A stretch of 15,809 nucleotides of DNA from Pseudorhodobacter antarcticus (GCA_945861995.1 CAMAWZ010000020.1:1-15809); one strand, 5' to 3'. Counted from the first letter of the stretch, positions 1-7,141 are shown. Notes: generated from the letters alone by a model not told the origin. Translations and numbers: made by a program.

Positions 1-179
1 TAGTCATAGGGAATAATCGGCGAGCCTTGGGGCGTTTGATAAAAAACCACACGGCTGGCCTCGTCCCAGCCTTGCTCAAGGGTTATAATCTCTTCCGCAG
101 CAGCCTTTGGCGCGGACATCATCAACAGTGCAATTGCAGACAAAGCCAAGACAGAAGTATGTGTTTTCAACCTGCTCAT
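1..179 (-). CDS. Secreted protein of unknown function, N-terminal part only
   Basis: The minus strand opens with ATG at 179 and stays open to the window edge, so only about 59 residues are visible and the 3' end is missing. Residues 1-28 form a typical Sec signal peptide (basic MSRLKTH, hydrophobic core, cleavage likely after APKAAA). The mature start contains a QGW...FYQTPQGSPIIPYD pattern. From memory, similar 'QGW ... QGS..iPYDWF' proteins of unknown function are found next to periplasmic two-heme cytochromes; that is recollection, not a search. It lies 13 bases downstream of the two-heme cytochrome on the same strand, so the two are probably co-transcribed and act together in the periplasm. 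No function is assigned. Confidence 0.72.
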   Translation of the reverse strand, partial: MSRLKTHTSVLALSAIALLMMSAPKAAAEEIITLEQGWDEASRVVFYQTPQGSPIIPYD

Positions 180-192
180 AGTATCAGCCTTT

Positions 193-2010
193 TCAAAGGG
201 TCTTTAGGTATTCGATAATCGCAAGGGCGCCTTGCTCATCGTCCGACCAGTCCAGTTTGTACGTCTTGCCGTTTTCGGTGATGTCTTTGTCATGCCCCAT
301 GCGGCTGATGGAGTGGAAAGCTTCGGTGTCAAAAACATAGCCGCCAACCGCTTTGGCATCCCAAGCAAAGCCAAGCTTGTCGGTGTCGTAGTTCAACGCA
401 CTTTTGGTGAAAGACGCAGGGCGCGTCTGTGGCATCAAAAGGTGATAAATTTTGGGAACCGAGCCATTGTGCAGATAGGGTGCGCCCGCCCAAACACCCG
501 CGAGCGCGGTTGCGTTATAGCCGTCATACTGCTGACCCAGCGGACGCATGATTGCCTCGTCGGTGATCGGTCGGCCATCAAATTCTGCGCAAGGCTTGAT
601 GGGCCCGCTGTCCAGCGTGACTTCGGTTTCGGGGCCGCAAATCTCAAGATATTCTGATCTGCCGCCCTTGATCAGCAGATCGTTCATGACGCGACTGCGC
701 GACAGATTGGTGCCCATGCCCCTGTACACGCGGCCGTTGTTTGGCTGGTGACAATCGGCACAATTCTGGGCAAACAAATCCTGGCCATTCTTGGCCCTCG
801 CCGTATCAACGTCAAACGGATAGGGTTCGGGCGGCAGGCCTCCCAAAAGATCGGCGGCAAAGGCGGCAACGCGCAGGTCTGTATCTGCAAGCCCCATAGT
901 CATCGATGCGGCAAGATTGCGGTAAATTGGGATCGGAATGTTGCCGTTGTATTGACCGCCGCCGTTCACCAATAGCGTGCCGTCCTCATTCCACTGCGCT
1001 GTTCGATTGTCTTGATCCCAGACCAGCATATAGTCGGTCAAACTTGGCGATGTCGGAAGCAATTCTTGGGCAAACAAGCGCCCGATAAAGATTGTCTCAA
1101 GAATTTCAGATCCATGCGAAGAACTGACGCCTGTCGCGTCGGCCATGCCTGGCAATCCTTGCAGCATCTGCGCCTGATAGCCCGAATAGGTGCTGTCTAA
1201 ATAGTGGCCATAGGCAGATACAAAGTTGTCAATATAAGTGACGGTTCGGCCCACAAGATTGTCCGCATCCGCAAGGAAGGCATCGATTTGCGCGGCCTCG
1301 TATGCCGCATCGAATTTCTGAGGGCCATAGAATGCATTGCGGTACAGGTATGTAGGGCTCGTAGCTTTGATCTGCTCCAACTCGGCAACAAGGGCATCGC
1401 GAATTTTCGCCGTGCGTGCATCGCCCTCGGCGCCTTGCGCCATCAAATCCAAGGTCTTTTTGAAATCGACGAAAAACTTGGTGATATTGAACTCGGCGTT
1501 CACGCCGCCCCAGATTTGCGAGGTCTGCCCATTGCCCAAATCCACCCGCCCAATGTGGCACGCCCCGCAGGTAAAGCTGGTAAAGTCGGTCGCCGTTGGT
1601 CGGTCTGGATTAAGACCGCTCATCCCAATTCCGACTGGTAGGGCAATGCCAGTGCCGTCATTACGGGCAAACAAACCAAAGCTTTTACCAAAATCCTGAT
1701 CTTGCCCCCAGATTTCTGGCGCAACCTTCGGGAGCAGCCGCAAAATCACATACGGGATGCCATCTGATTTTGAGAACGGGAAATTCTCAAACCAACTTGC
1801 CGCTTCATACTTTTTGGCCAGATACTGCGCCTTGGCATCTGTGCGCCACTTTAGTTCCGCTTGCCAGTCGGCGGGAACTTCTAATGGCGCGAACGTGGCA
1901 GTTGGCGCAGGTAAATCCACCAAGGCGACATCTTGCGCTTTGTGAAGATACGCATATCCAGCTGCAGCGGCGGCTAGAACAACCGCAACGGAGACAATTT
2001 TTTTCTTCAT
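193..2010 (-). CDS. Di-heme cytochrome c, RoxA/peroxidase-like
   Basis: The 605-residue product has a signal peptide or membrane anchor (MKKK, then an Ala/Val-rich core, residues 1-21) and two c-type heme motifs: CGACH at 148-152 and CADCH at 417-421. Near the C terminus is the GVWAGAPYLHNGSVPKIY stretch (505-522), shared by bacterial di-heme cytochrome c peroxidases and the larger RoxA-like branch. The length is closer to RoxA-like proteins (600-700) than to classical CcpA (about 330). It should be a periplasmic redox enzyme; whether it is a peroxidase, oxygenase or electron carrier cannot be told from sequence. The ATG at 2010 has AGG about 8 bases upstream. It is followed after 13 bases by the partial secreted gene and preceded by a dead catalase-family gene, suggesting an old oxidative-chemistry operon. 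Confidence 0.88.
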   Translation of the reverse strand: MKKKIVSVAVVLAAAAAGYAYLHKAQDVALVDLPAPTATFAPLEVPADWQAELKWRTDAKAQYLAKKYEAASWFENFPFSKSDGIPYVILRLLPKVAPEIWGQDQDFGKSFGLFARNDGTGIALPVGIGMSGLNPDRPTATDFTSFTCGACHIGRVDLGNGQTSQIWGGVNAEFNITKFFVDFKKTLDLMAQGAEGDARTAKIRDALVAELEQIKATSPTYLYRNAFYGPQKFDAAYEAAQIDAFLADADNLVGRTVTYIDNFVSAYGHYLDSTYSGYQAQMLQGLPGMADATGVSSSHGSEILETIFIGRLFAQELLPTSPSLTDYMLVWDQDNRTAQWNEDGTLLVNGGGQYNGNIPIPIYRNLAASMTMGLADTDLRVAAFAADLLGGLPPEPYPFDVDTARAKNGQDLFAQNCADCHQPNNGRVYRGMGTNLSRSRVMNDLLIKGGRSEYLEICGPETEVTLDSGPIKPCAEFDGRPITDEAIMRPLGQQYDGYNATALAGVWAGAPYLHNGSVPKIYHLLMPQTRPASFTKSALNYDTDKLGFAWDAKAVGGYVFDTEAFHSISRMGHDKDITENGKTYKLDWSDDEQGALAIIEYLKTL

Positions 2011-2048
2011 GGAATGACCTGACGTTCTTCAAGCCAAACATCGTTCAT
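2007..2048 (-). other. 13-codon mini-ORF bridging the catalase remnant and the cytochrome gene
   Basis: Reading MNDVWLEERQVIP then TGA, this frame starts with an ATG that overlaps the last stop of the upstream catalase remnant (ATGA at 2045-2048). It ends with a TGA that overlaps the cytochrome ATG (ATGA at 2007-2010). Such a double ATGA chain could pass ribosomes from one gene to the next. It may equally be chance; no separate ribosome binding site was seen for it. Confidence 0.25.
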
Positions 2049-2546
2049 TTAAAGCGCAGCTCGCTGATAATTTCGTAAACAACCCTGCGCATGCGGTTCA
2101 CTGTGCCAAGGGGGCGGTGCGCCTCTAGGCTGTGCCACGGGTTGTATGACATGCTTTCGCAAGCTTCGTTTTGCGTTACCGTGTCAAATTACTGCTTCTG
2201 AATTTCGATGCGCGCGACGTCCATAAACGGCACTTCATCTTCGGGCCATTCGCTGATGACATCTTCAATTGAATAGCTGTCATCTGGGCGCATCTGCACG
2301 TCAAAGATGAATCACACAGGCCCCGCGCCAAAGTGATCCTGCAGAGCCGCGCCAAACCTTGTTTGACAAGTCTGTCGCCAGTCTGACAGCAGGCTTCGTC
2401 TGGGTTAACACCTCGCCAATTTCCATGTTGGCGGATGGGTATGGTATCCCCTGATACCTCGGCGACCTCTGCCTCGGCCGCAAGGCCGATCAAACCGAGA
2501 CGGCTAGGCAGGTAGATACCAATAAACCGCTGAGCCCTATTTTCAT
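2045..2546 (-). pseudogene. Degraded catalase-family (SrpA/y4iL-like) gene
   Basis: Read from 2330 down to 2045, one minus frame gives a recognisable C terminus of heme catalase-family proteins. It has FDVQMRPDDSYSIEDVISEW followed by PEDEVPFMDVARIEI, then NPWHSLEAHRPLGTVNRMRR and a terminal TGA at 2047-2045. That frame is broken by TGA at 2314-2312 and TAA at 2191-2189. Further upstream, in another frame, ATG at 2546 begins a signal-peptide-like MKIGLSGLLVSTCLAVSV that runs straight into a TGA. The whole remnant is about 500 bases, far shorter than an intact catalase-family gene (about 1 kb), and the catalytic core is missing. The family name rests on the C-terminal pattern from memory. It sits 34 bases upstream of the two-heme cytochrome, consistent with a former operon. 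Confidence 0.62.
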
Positions 2547-2620
2547 GGGCAGCTCTTGGAAAGCTTAAGATGAAAAACGGTCATTTAACGCGGCGCTGCA
2601 AGTACGTGCGCCCATTCATG

Positions 2621-2646
2621 CTGCTTGGCGTTCGAATGCCAAGCGG
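2621..2646. repeat. Near-perfect palindrome downstream of yaeQ
   Basis: GCTTGGC at 2623-2629 pairs with GCCAAGC at 2638-2644, and the centre contains the palindrome TTCGAA, so the element is almost fully self-complementary. It lies about 45 bases past the yaeQ stop on the minus strand and could end that transcript, but no T-run follows on either strand. It could instead be a protein-binding site. Confidence 0.45.
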
Positions 2647-2688
2647 CGATTTCCGCCTTGGTCTGAAGTGTATAAGTTCTGGACGCAA

Positions 2689-3234
2689 CTACGCGGCGCT
2701 TTTCCATTGGTGCGGGGTGATGTTGACGATGTGGTCACCCAAACTGACCATTACAGCGCCGTCCTGAATATTGACCTGCAGCCGCATCGCGCGGCTTGCC
2801 AATTTCGCAAGTGCGCTGGTGTCTTGCTCGGAAAAATTTATCACTTGCAGATTTTCGAAACGGGTGGTGCTGCCCTTGATCTTGTCCCACCAAACATCGG
2901 CTGTCCTGCCGCCGTAGGGATAGACAATCACCCTGCCTGCCTTGCTGCACGATTGCCGCAAAACTTTTTCACTGGGAAGGCCCAGCGCCACCCAAACATC
3001 CAGCGCGCCGTCTAAACTTTTTTGCCAAATGTCTGGCTCGTCATCCGTGGAAATACCCTTCGTCATTTCCAAATTCTCATGCGCGTTCAGCGCAAAAGCA
3101 ACGATGCGTACCATCAGCCGTTCATCCGTTTCGGACGGGTGCTTGGCCACGGTCAGTTTATGGGTCTCATAGTAATGACGATCCATGTCAGAGACCGAAA
3201 GTTCAACTTTGTAAATGGTGGCATTTTGCGCCAT
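2689..3234 (-). CDS. yaeQ: YaeQ family protein
   Basis: The 181-residue product matches the YaeQ family along its whole length: the N-terminal ATIYKVELSVSDMDRHYY, HPSETDERLMVRIVAFAL (32-49), TKGISTDDEPDIWQKSLDG, the WVALGLPSEK segment, VWWDKIK, and the C-terminal LQVNIQDGAVMVSLGDH. Its length is the usual 180 or so. YaeQ has a PD-(D/E)XK nuclease-like fold, and E. coli YaeQ was linked to suppression of rfaH defects. Its biochemical role remains unclear, and nuclease activity is not shown for most members. The ATG at 3234 is preceded by AGGA at a good distance. It appears to be a single-gene unit unrelated to its neighbours. Confidence 0.95.
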   Translation of the reverse strand: MAQNATIYKVELSVSDMDRHYYETHKLTVAKHPSETDERLMVRIVAFALNAHENLEMTKGISTDDEPDIWQKSLDGALDVWVALGLPSEKVLRQSCSKAGRVIVYPYGGRTADVWWDKIKGSTTRFENLQVINFSEQDTSALAKLASRAMRLQVNIQDGAVMVSLGDHIVNITPHQWKSAA

Positions 3235-3739
3235 ACTTTATCCTAAAATTGCAAAGCTGGCGATGCTTACAAGTTTCGCTCCTCTTGTTAAAGCGGGAAA
3301 GCGGCCACGATACGCGGCTAATCTCTGTGCGCCTTTAAACGCAGCTTTAGGCGGGCGCGACTAGAGACAGACCGGACTGGCCGCGAAGCGAGACGATAGC
3401 AGCCTGTGACCAAGGGTCAGTTTGAAAACACGCGGCGGTCACAGAACTGGCGCAGGCGACTGCATCACGCGCGCCAACCGCCTTGTTAAATGTTTCGCCG
3501 CATAAAGCCTTGACCGCGTGCTGACCAAGGTCGTGCAGGGCCAAAACCTGCGTACATCAGGCAAGATCGTTAAGCGTTATCTCGATGATTTCATTTAACG
3601 CTGCGGGGTCTAGATCGGATCGGGACAGGCTATCTGCGATACAGTGACGGTTGGCCTTTTCTTGTCTGCCAGATGTGTGATTGCATTTGTGCGCAGTCGA
3701 AAGATGACATAGGGCGTCGGAGATGTTGAAAGTGCCCCT
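3235..3739. other. Intergenic stretch without a recognisable gene
   Basis: About 500 bases lie between yaeQ and the glycosyltransferase, which are divergently oriented. Two short open frames exist on the minus strand (3557-3748 and 3347-3544, about 63 and 65 codons). The second contains a protein-like segment (SQAAIVSLRGQSGLSLVAPA), and together they might be remnants of one broken gene. I recognise no family in them and see no good ribosome binding site. The promoters for yaeQ and the glycosyltransferase must lie here. Confidence 0.4.
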
Positions 3740-4621
3740 ATGATCCATCCTGCGATAACTGGCGCACAGCCATTGGTATCAGTCGTCATCCCCCTGTACC
3801 AAAAAGTAAGGCATATCGCGGCCGCGCTGGCGGTCGCTTTCAGGTCATGTCATCAGGCAAACGCCGCCTTTGAATTGGTCGTGGTGGATGACGGATCAAC
3901 AGATGGATCAGGTGCTGCAGTCCAAGATTGGGCCGCAGCGGACCCAGCGCATTTATCCGCCCTTCGTCTGATCCGACAAGAAAATCGCGGGGCGGCCGCA
4001 GCCCGCAACACAGGTTGGGCCGCCGCCCGTGGCGAAGTCATTCTGTTTTTGGACGCAGATGACACATGGGCAGAGCACCATGTTTCAGAGATTTTGGTTC
4101 TTATGGCAGACTTCCCCAACGCCGCGCTTTACGCCGATGCTTGGCAAGAGATTTCGGCCAATCATATCGAACGACAGCACGATTTCGGGATCGGATCTGA
4201 TCGTCGGGGGCCTTTATCTTGCTTTTTTGAGGCGATGAGTTCGGGGCCGATGATCGTCTCTTCCAGTACGGCTGCAACATGGAAGAAATGCTTGGTTGAA
4301 AGCCAAGGCTTTCCCGAAGGTGTCCAACATGGTGAAGACAAAATTGGCTGGGGCCGTCTGGCGCTTTTGGGCGAAGTTGTCTGGTCACCCCGCATCGGTG
4401 CAGTTTGGGACAAATCTGCGGACAACCGAAGCGACAAGGATTTGTGCGCGCCGCCCCGCACGGCATGGCGCGATTTTCTTTTGGCAGCCCTTGCAGGGCC
4501 CACGCTGTCGACAACAACTCGGCGCAATATTCGCATGGCAGTTGCCGTCGAAAACGCCTGCCTTGGTGGCCGCCTAAAGGTGTTTAGTAAAGACACGCCT
4601 GCCCTGTTTGCCGAAACATAG
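3740..4621 (+). CDS. Glycosyltransferase family 2
   Basis: This is a 293-residue GT-A fold enzyme. PLVSVVIPLYQK (11-22) begins the nucleotide-sugar binding fold, ELVVVDDGSTDGSG (45-58) holds the conserved nucleotide-binding Asp residues, and NRGAAAARNTGWAAARGEVI (82-101) is the usual helix. FLDADD (103-108) is the metal-binding DXD motif, and GED (198-200) in VQHGEDKIGWGRLAL is the catalytic acid region. There are no membrane spans, so it is cytosolic or peripheral. The donor and acceptor sugars cannot be read from sequence; transfer to a cell-surface glycan is the usual role. The ribosome binding site is weak (GAAAG). It stands alone, with no polysaccharide genes beside it in this window. 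Confidence 0.93.
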   Translation: MIHPAITGAQPLVSVVIPLYQKVRHIAAALAVAFRSCHQANAAFELVVVDDGSTDGSGAAVQDWAAADPAHLSALRLIRQENRGAAAARNTGWAAARGEVILFLDADDTWAEHHVSEILVLMADFPNAALYADAWQEISANHIERQHDFGIGSDRRGPLSCFFEAMSSGPMIVSSSTAATWKKCLVESQGFPEGVQHGEDKIGWGRLALLGEVVWSPRIGAVWDKSADNRSDKDLCAPPRTAWRDFLLAALAGPTLSTTTRRNIRMAVAVENACLGGRLKVFSKDTPALFAET

Positions 4622-4656
4622 ATGCAGCGGCCATTTAACCGCTTCAGTCGCGATAT

Positions 4657-4685
4657 CAGCCATGCCTAGCCATCCTTAGGCGCTG
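4657..4685 (+). terminator. Possible weak hairpin after the glycosyltransferase
   Basis: CAGC (4657-4660) and GCCTA (4664-4668) can pair with TAGGC (4677-4681) and GCTG (4682-4685), leaving a 3-base bulge on one arm. It starts 36 bases past the stop codon and has no T-run, so termination is only a possibility. Confidence 0.25.
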
Positions 4686-4713
4686 AATGCCAAAACATCA
4701 GCAGCAAATTAGA

Positions 4714-4745
4714 AATGGCCGCGCAAGCAAACCCGCGCGGCCATT
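4714..4745 (-). terminator. Rho-independent-type terminator of the small secreted protein gene
   Basis: AATGGCCGCGC (4714-4724) pairs perfectly with GCGCGGCCATT (4735-4745), giving an 11-base-pair GC-rich stem and a 10-base loop. It begins 13 bases past the minus-strand stop at 4758. On that strand the stem is followed by a T-rich tail (TCTAATTT). It faces the end of the plus-strand glycosyltransferase and may serve both directions. Confidence 0.75.
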
Positions 4746-4757
4746 AGCACGATACTA

Positions 4758-5105
4758 TCAGAGGTTATTCGGATTGCCTTTGACGATTGTGCCAGTGCCG
4801 TCATCGACGCCATCGCTGACCCATGTGACCGCATCACCAGCAATGCGGACGGACAGGCATTCTGTTCCATCGCCATAGTCAAAGCACATCTGATCGTCTT
4901 TCATGCTCCATTTTCCAGTGTAATCTGCGCCCTTGATCACACCATCTGCTTGGTAAAACTCGGTATACGCCCCAGTTTCTACCATGCTACCCTGCACTGT
5001 GTTGCCAGCAATCGCTGCTGTGATCTGATCTGCAGTCGCAAGTGTTTCTGCAGCCGCAACAAAAGGCGTCAACGCCATGACGGCAGCGAGATAAATATGT
5101 TTCAT
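4758..5105 (-). CDS. Small secreted protein of unknown function
   Basis: The 115-residue product has a clear signal peptide (MKHIYLAAVMALTPFVAAA, cleavage before Glu20). The mature part of about 96 residues has a repeated hydrophobic/aromatic pattern (TEFYQADGVIKGADYTGKWS, QMCFDYGDG, CLSVRIAGDAVTWV) suggesting a small beta-rich periplasmic domain. Its two cysteines (74 and 83) could form a disulfide. Similar small proteins with a GKW...MCF...C pattern and a DGTGT-x-x-x-GNPNN tail occur in Rhodobacteraceae, as far as I recall; no function is known to me. GGAG lies 8 bases before the ATG. It is a single-gene unit with its own terminator. Confidence 0.82.
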   Translation of the reverse strand: MKHIYLAAVMALTPFVAAAETLATADQITAAIAGNTVQGSMVETGAYTEFYQADGVIKGADYTGKWSMKDDQMCFDYGDGTECLSVRIAGDAVTWVSDGVDDGTGTIVKGNPNNL

Positions 5106-5528
5106 TTTCCAATCTCCATTTTTTCTTTTCCAAAAATACAGCGACCCGAATGCTTTTCAAGGGGTTCATAACCAAGAAAAAGGAAATGCGCACGGCCAGC
5201 ACCCAATCAGATTGCTATGCTCACATTGAAAAGGCAGCAGCGTTTGCGCGACACGGTGATCCCCAGCGCCGCAAGGGGCCCGGCGGTAGCGCGGAGAACA
5301 CTTTGACAGGCTGCGGCGATTGCGCTGACGGCGATTCCTCTGCGGCTTTCGTAAGACCAGCAACCACCAACCCCAATTCTGCGTTACGCCAGAAAACCAA
5401 CACGCCCCGTGGTATCAGCCGCCTTTTGGCGGCACTGGATGGATGAACCGCTTGCCGCTGTGCATTGTTTTCGCCTTGCCTTTACCCCCGCGCCAATCGA
5501 AGATTCCATCATACACTAGAGTATCATT
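5106..5528. other. Gene-poor stretch before the broken isomerase
   Basis: About 420 bases. A 98-codon frame at 5150-5446 on the plus strand and overlapping minus frames are open, but none shows a family pattern, a signal peptide or a convincing ribosome binding site. A perfect short hairpin (GCCGCC-TTTT-GGCGGC, 5418-5433) is present. The stretch probably carries the promoter of the small secreted gene (minus) and decayed sequence; nothing else is supported. Confidence 0.4.
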
Positions 5529-6110
5529 TTGAACCCGACTGATGCCGCGCGCCTGATTGACCGTGTAAAAGATGTGCGTCTGTTCGCGCACGCCTATGCG
5601 TGGCATCTAATTTTTCGGTTTGGCGATGCCACGCCCGCTGATTTTCTGCGCTTTGCCGATGTTCACCAGATGGCAGGCGTCAAAATCCACGTCGAGGATG
5701 GGGAAGACCGCTCGCTTTTGCACGCGCCAGAAAGCCGCGCAGCCTTTGGTTTACTGGCAGAAGTCCTTGATCTTGAAGTGCATATCGAGACATCGGCCAC
5801 CGACGAGGCCACGTTACGCGCGGCCATTCAGGTGGCGCAGGACACGGGGGCCACCTCGGTGCGGTGCTATCCGCGCTATGCTGGGCCTGTGTCACAGATC
5901 ATCGCGCAGACCATTCGCGACCTGCGTCTGCTGCCCCAGTTGGATCCGAACGGGCGGCTGGATTTCCTGCTAGAGCAGCACGAGGATCTGACATCGGATG
6001 AACTGGTGCAGATCGTGCAGGCGGTGCAGAACCCCCGCCTTCGACCTTGCCCGCCACACCGTTGGCAGGCTGATGAAAGGCATGGGACTTCAAGATATTA
6101 CCCGGGGTGA
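5529..6110 (+). pseudogene. Sugar phosphate isomerase/epimerase-like gene, 3'-truncated
   Basis: The first 165 or so residues read as the N-terminal half of a xylose-isomerase-like TIM barrel. RLFAHAYAWHLIFRFGDATP comes near the start, then ADVHQMAGVKIHVEDGED (45-62), LDLEVHIETSATDEA, TSVRCYPRY and FLLEQHEDLTSDELVQI (146-162); intact family members run about 260-300 residues. After VQNP (ending near 6033) homology stops, and the frame runs into the insertion sequence out of its own frame, adding about 26 meaningless residues before TGA. The start is a TTG at 5529, since a TAG stands just upstream (5517-5519) and no in-frame ATG is available. The Shine-Dalgarno signal is poor. Relatives act on sugar phosphates or inosose-type substrates, but the truncated protein lacks half the barrel and should be inactive. 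Confidence 0.72.
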
Positions 6111-6773
6111 GCATGCCAAGACCACGATTCCCGACAAGAAGTTCTCATACTCGCTGAACATCGGCGTTTTCCGAAGGAAAAGCGCCTTTGGTGAACCGCC
6201 AGTTTCGCGTCAGCGCACCCAATAGACTGTGGATGTAAGATTTCACCTATGTTGCGACCTAGAATGGGTTTGGTTATGTGGCTTTTGTCATCGATGCCTA
6301 CGCCCGCAAGATCATAGGTTGGCGTGTCAGCCCAACGCCGCATGCGGGTTTCGTGCTGGATGCCCTTGAACAGGCGGTCTATGAATGCCGCCAGAAAAAG
6401 AATACGGGGCTTGTTCGTCACAGCGACCGAGGCAGCCAGTATTTGTCGATCAAATACAGCGAACGTCTCGCCGATGCAGGCATCGAACCCTCTGTGGGCA
6501 GCGTCGGCGACAGTTATGACAATGCGCTGGCTGAGACGATCTATCACCGTTTCAAAGCCGAAGTCATCCACCGTCGCGGCCCGTGGCGCAGCCTCGACGG
6601 CGTCATATACGCAACGCTCGAATGGGTGGATTGGTTCAACAACCCCTCGCAGGTTCATTTGAACCTGTGGCATTTACCTGCTCGACCTGCTTGAACCCAT
6701 CAGGAGCATCACCACCGCAGAAGCCGAAGCAAACTATGACGCTGATTTTGAAACCGAAGCGAAAGCAGCATAG
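6033..6773 (+). pseudogene. IS3-family transposase (orfB) pseudogene
   Basis: The first segment reads AFDLARHTVGRLMKGMGLQD and ITRGEHAKTTIPDKK, the usual IS3 pre-catalytic region. After an insertion and frameshift near 6150-6190, a second frame continues with VNRQFRVSAPNRLWM, a TAA stop (6236-6238), DFTYVAT, a TAG stop (6260-6262) where Trp is expected, then GYVAFVIDAYARKIIGWRV. HSDRGSQYLS and DSYDNALAETI supply the second Asp and the Glu of the DDE triad, and GPWRSLDGV...TLEWVDWFNN is also intact. Near 6645-6690 an extra 35-40 bases shift the frame again before LLEPIRSITTAEAEANY and the final TAG at 6771-6773. Two stops and two indels make it dead. The IS3 family is certain; I do not assign the subgroup. 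Confidence 0.88.
6163..6186. repeat. Hairpin inside the transposase remnant
   Basis: GGCGTTTTCC (6163-6172) can pair with GGAAAAGCGCC (6176-6186) with one bulged base and a 3-base loop. It falls in the segment that does not match normal IS3 transposase sequence, so it may be inserted DNA. Confidence 0.4.
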
Positions 6774-6784
6774 CTAACCTTAAT

Positions 6785-6812
6785 CAGCCTCCGAAAAACC
6801 TAGCGCGGTTCA
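6785..6812. repeat. Right terminal inverted repeat of the IS3 remnant
   Basis: Read on the minus strand the end starts TGAACCGCGCTAGGTTTTTC and continues GGAGGCTG. This TGAACCG...GGTTT...GGAGGCT pattern is characteristic of IS3-family ends. It begins 12 bases past the orfB stop, as expected for such elements. Confidence 0.65.
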
Positions 6813-7141
6813 GTAACCCAGCAGGATCATTGACTGATCTGCGCCGAAAACTGAGGTGCGGCAAAGATGTGGTTCAAGGTGTTTTGTGCAAATTACACTC
6901 AAGCTTCTGAAGTTAATAAAAGGTCATATTGACTTGCGTAAGAATGGCCTGGTTTGCGCATTTTCCATTATGACATGGATACCATTCTGGTTGATCGTAT
7001 CACGCTTAGTACTTGCTTGCCGCACCTGCTGGGCTCGTTGCCCAATTTTTAGCAGCAAAGGCATTGTCGTAATATGAACAGCACTATCCAATGGCAGTGG
7101 CCTGAATTTCATGAAGTCTCCTTGATCTGCCGGACAAGATC
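6813..7141. other. Spacer between IS remnant and LacI gene
   Basis: About 330 bases without a certain gene. It holds only the short minus-strand ORF at 6924-7112. No hairpin terminator for the long minus-strand operon was found here. Confidence 0.4.
6924..7112 (-). CDS. Short ORF with a strong ribosome binding site, unknown
   Basis: A 62-residue frame starts at ATG 7112, 29 bases downstream of the LacI stop and on the same strand. AAGGAG sits 5-6 bases ahead of it, one of the best Shine-Dalgarno sequences in the window. The product (MKFRPLPLDSAVHITTMPLL ... RPFLRKSI) matches no family I know. The second half looks compositionally random, so this may be the surviving start of a longer gene whose body was lost or frameshifted during the events that left the IS remnant just beyond. 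It could also be a real small protein; I cannot decide. Confidence 0.35.
   Translation of the reverse strand: MKFRPLPLDSAVHITTMPLLLKIGQRAQQVRQASTKRDTINQNGIHVIMENAQTRPFLRKSI

Larger units (their letters stand above)
6033..6812 (+). mobile_element. Remnant of an IS3-family insertion sequence, left end missing
   Basis: The stretch contains the 3' two-thirds of an IS3-type transposase frame (orfB) followed by the right terminal repeat. There is no orfA and no matching left inverted repeat in the window; the homology starts abruptly at about 6033, exactly where the isomerase homology ends. The element is therefore a deletion product and cannot move by itself. I see no target-site duplication because the left boundary is lost. 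Confidence 0.8.

Noticed and set aside
2570..2767. 65-codon plus-strand frame
   Set aside because: It overlaps the 3' end of yaeQ on the other strand and has no recognisable protein character.
4101..4596. Long minus-strand frames (138 and 144 codons) across the glycosyltransferase
   Set aside because: They are antisense to a gene with all GT-A motifs, and their Arg/Ser/Pro-rich sequence is typical of shadow frames.
5418..5433. GCCGCC-TTTT-GGCGGC hairpin as a terminator
   Set aside because: No gene ends nearby on either strand and no T-run follows; kept only as a remark.
5150..5446. 98-codon plus-strand frame
   Set aside because: No family pattern, poor start context, low-complexity Arg/Gly/Ala-rich composition and open frames on the opposite strand; likely chance in GC-rich DNA.
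6098..6673. 191-codon minus-strand frame across the IS remnant
   Set aside because: It is antisense to clear IS3 transposase motifs, a known source of long shadow frames.
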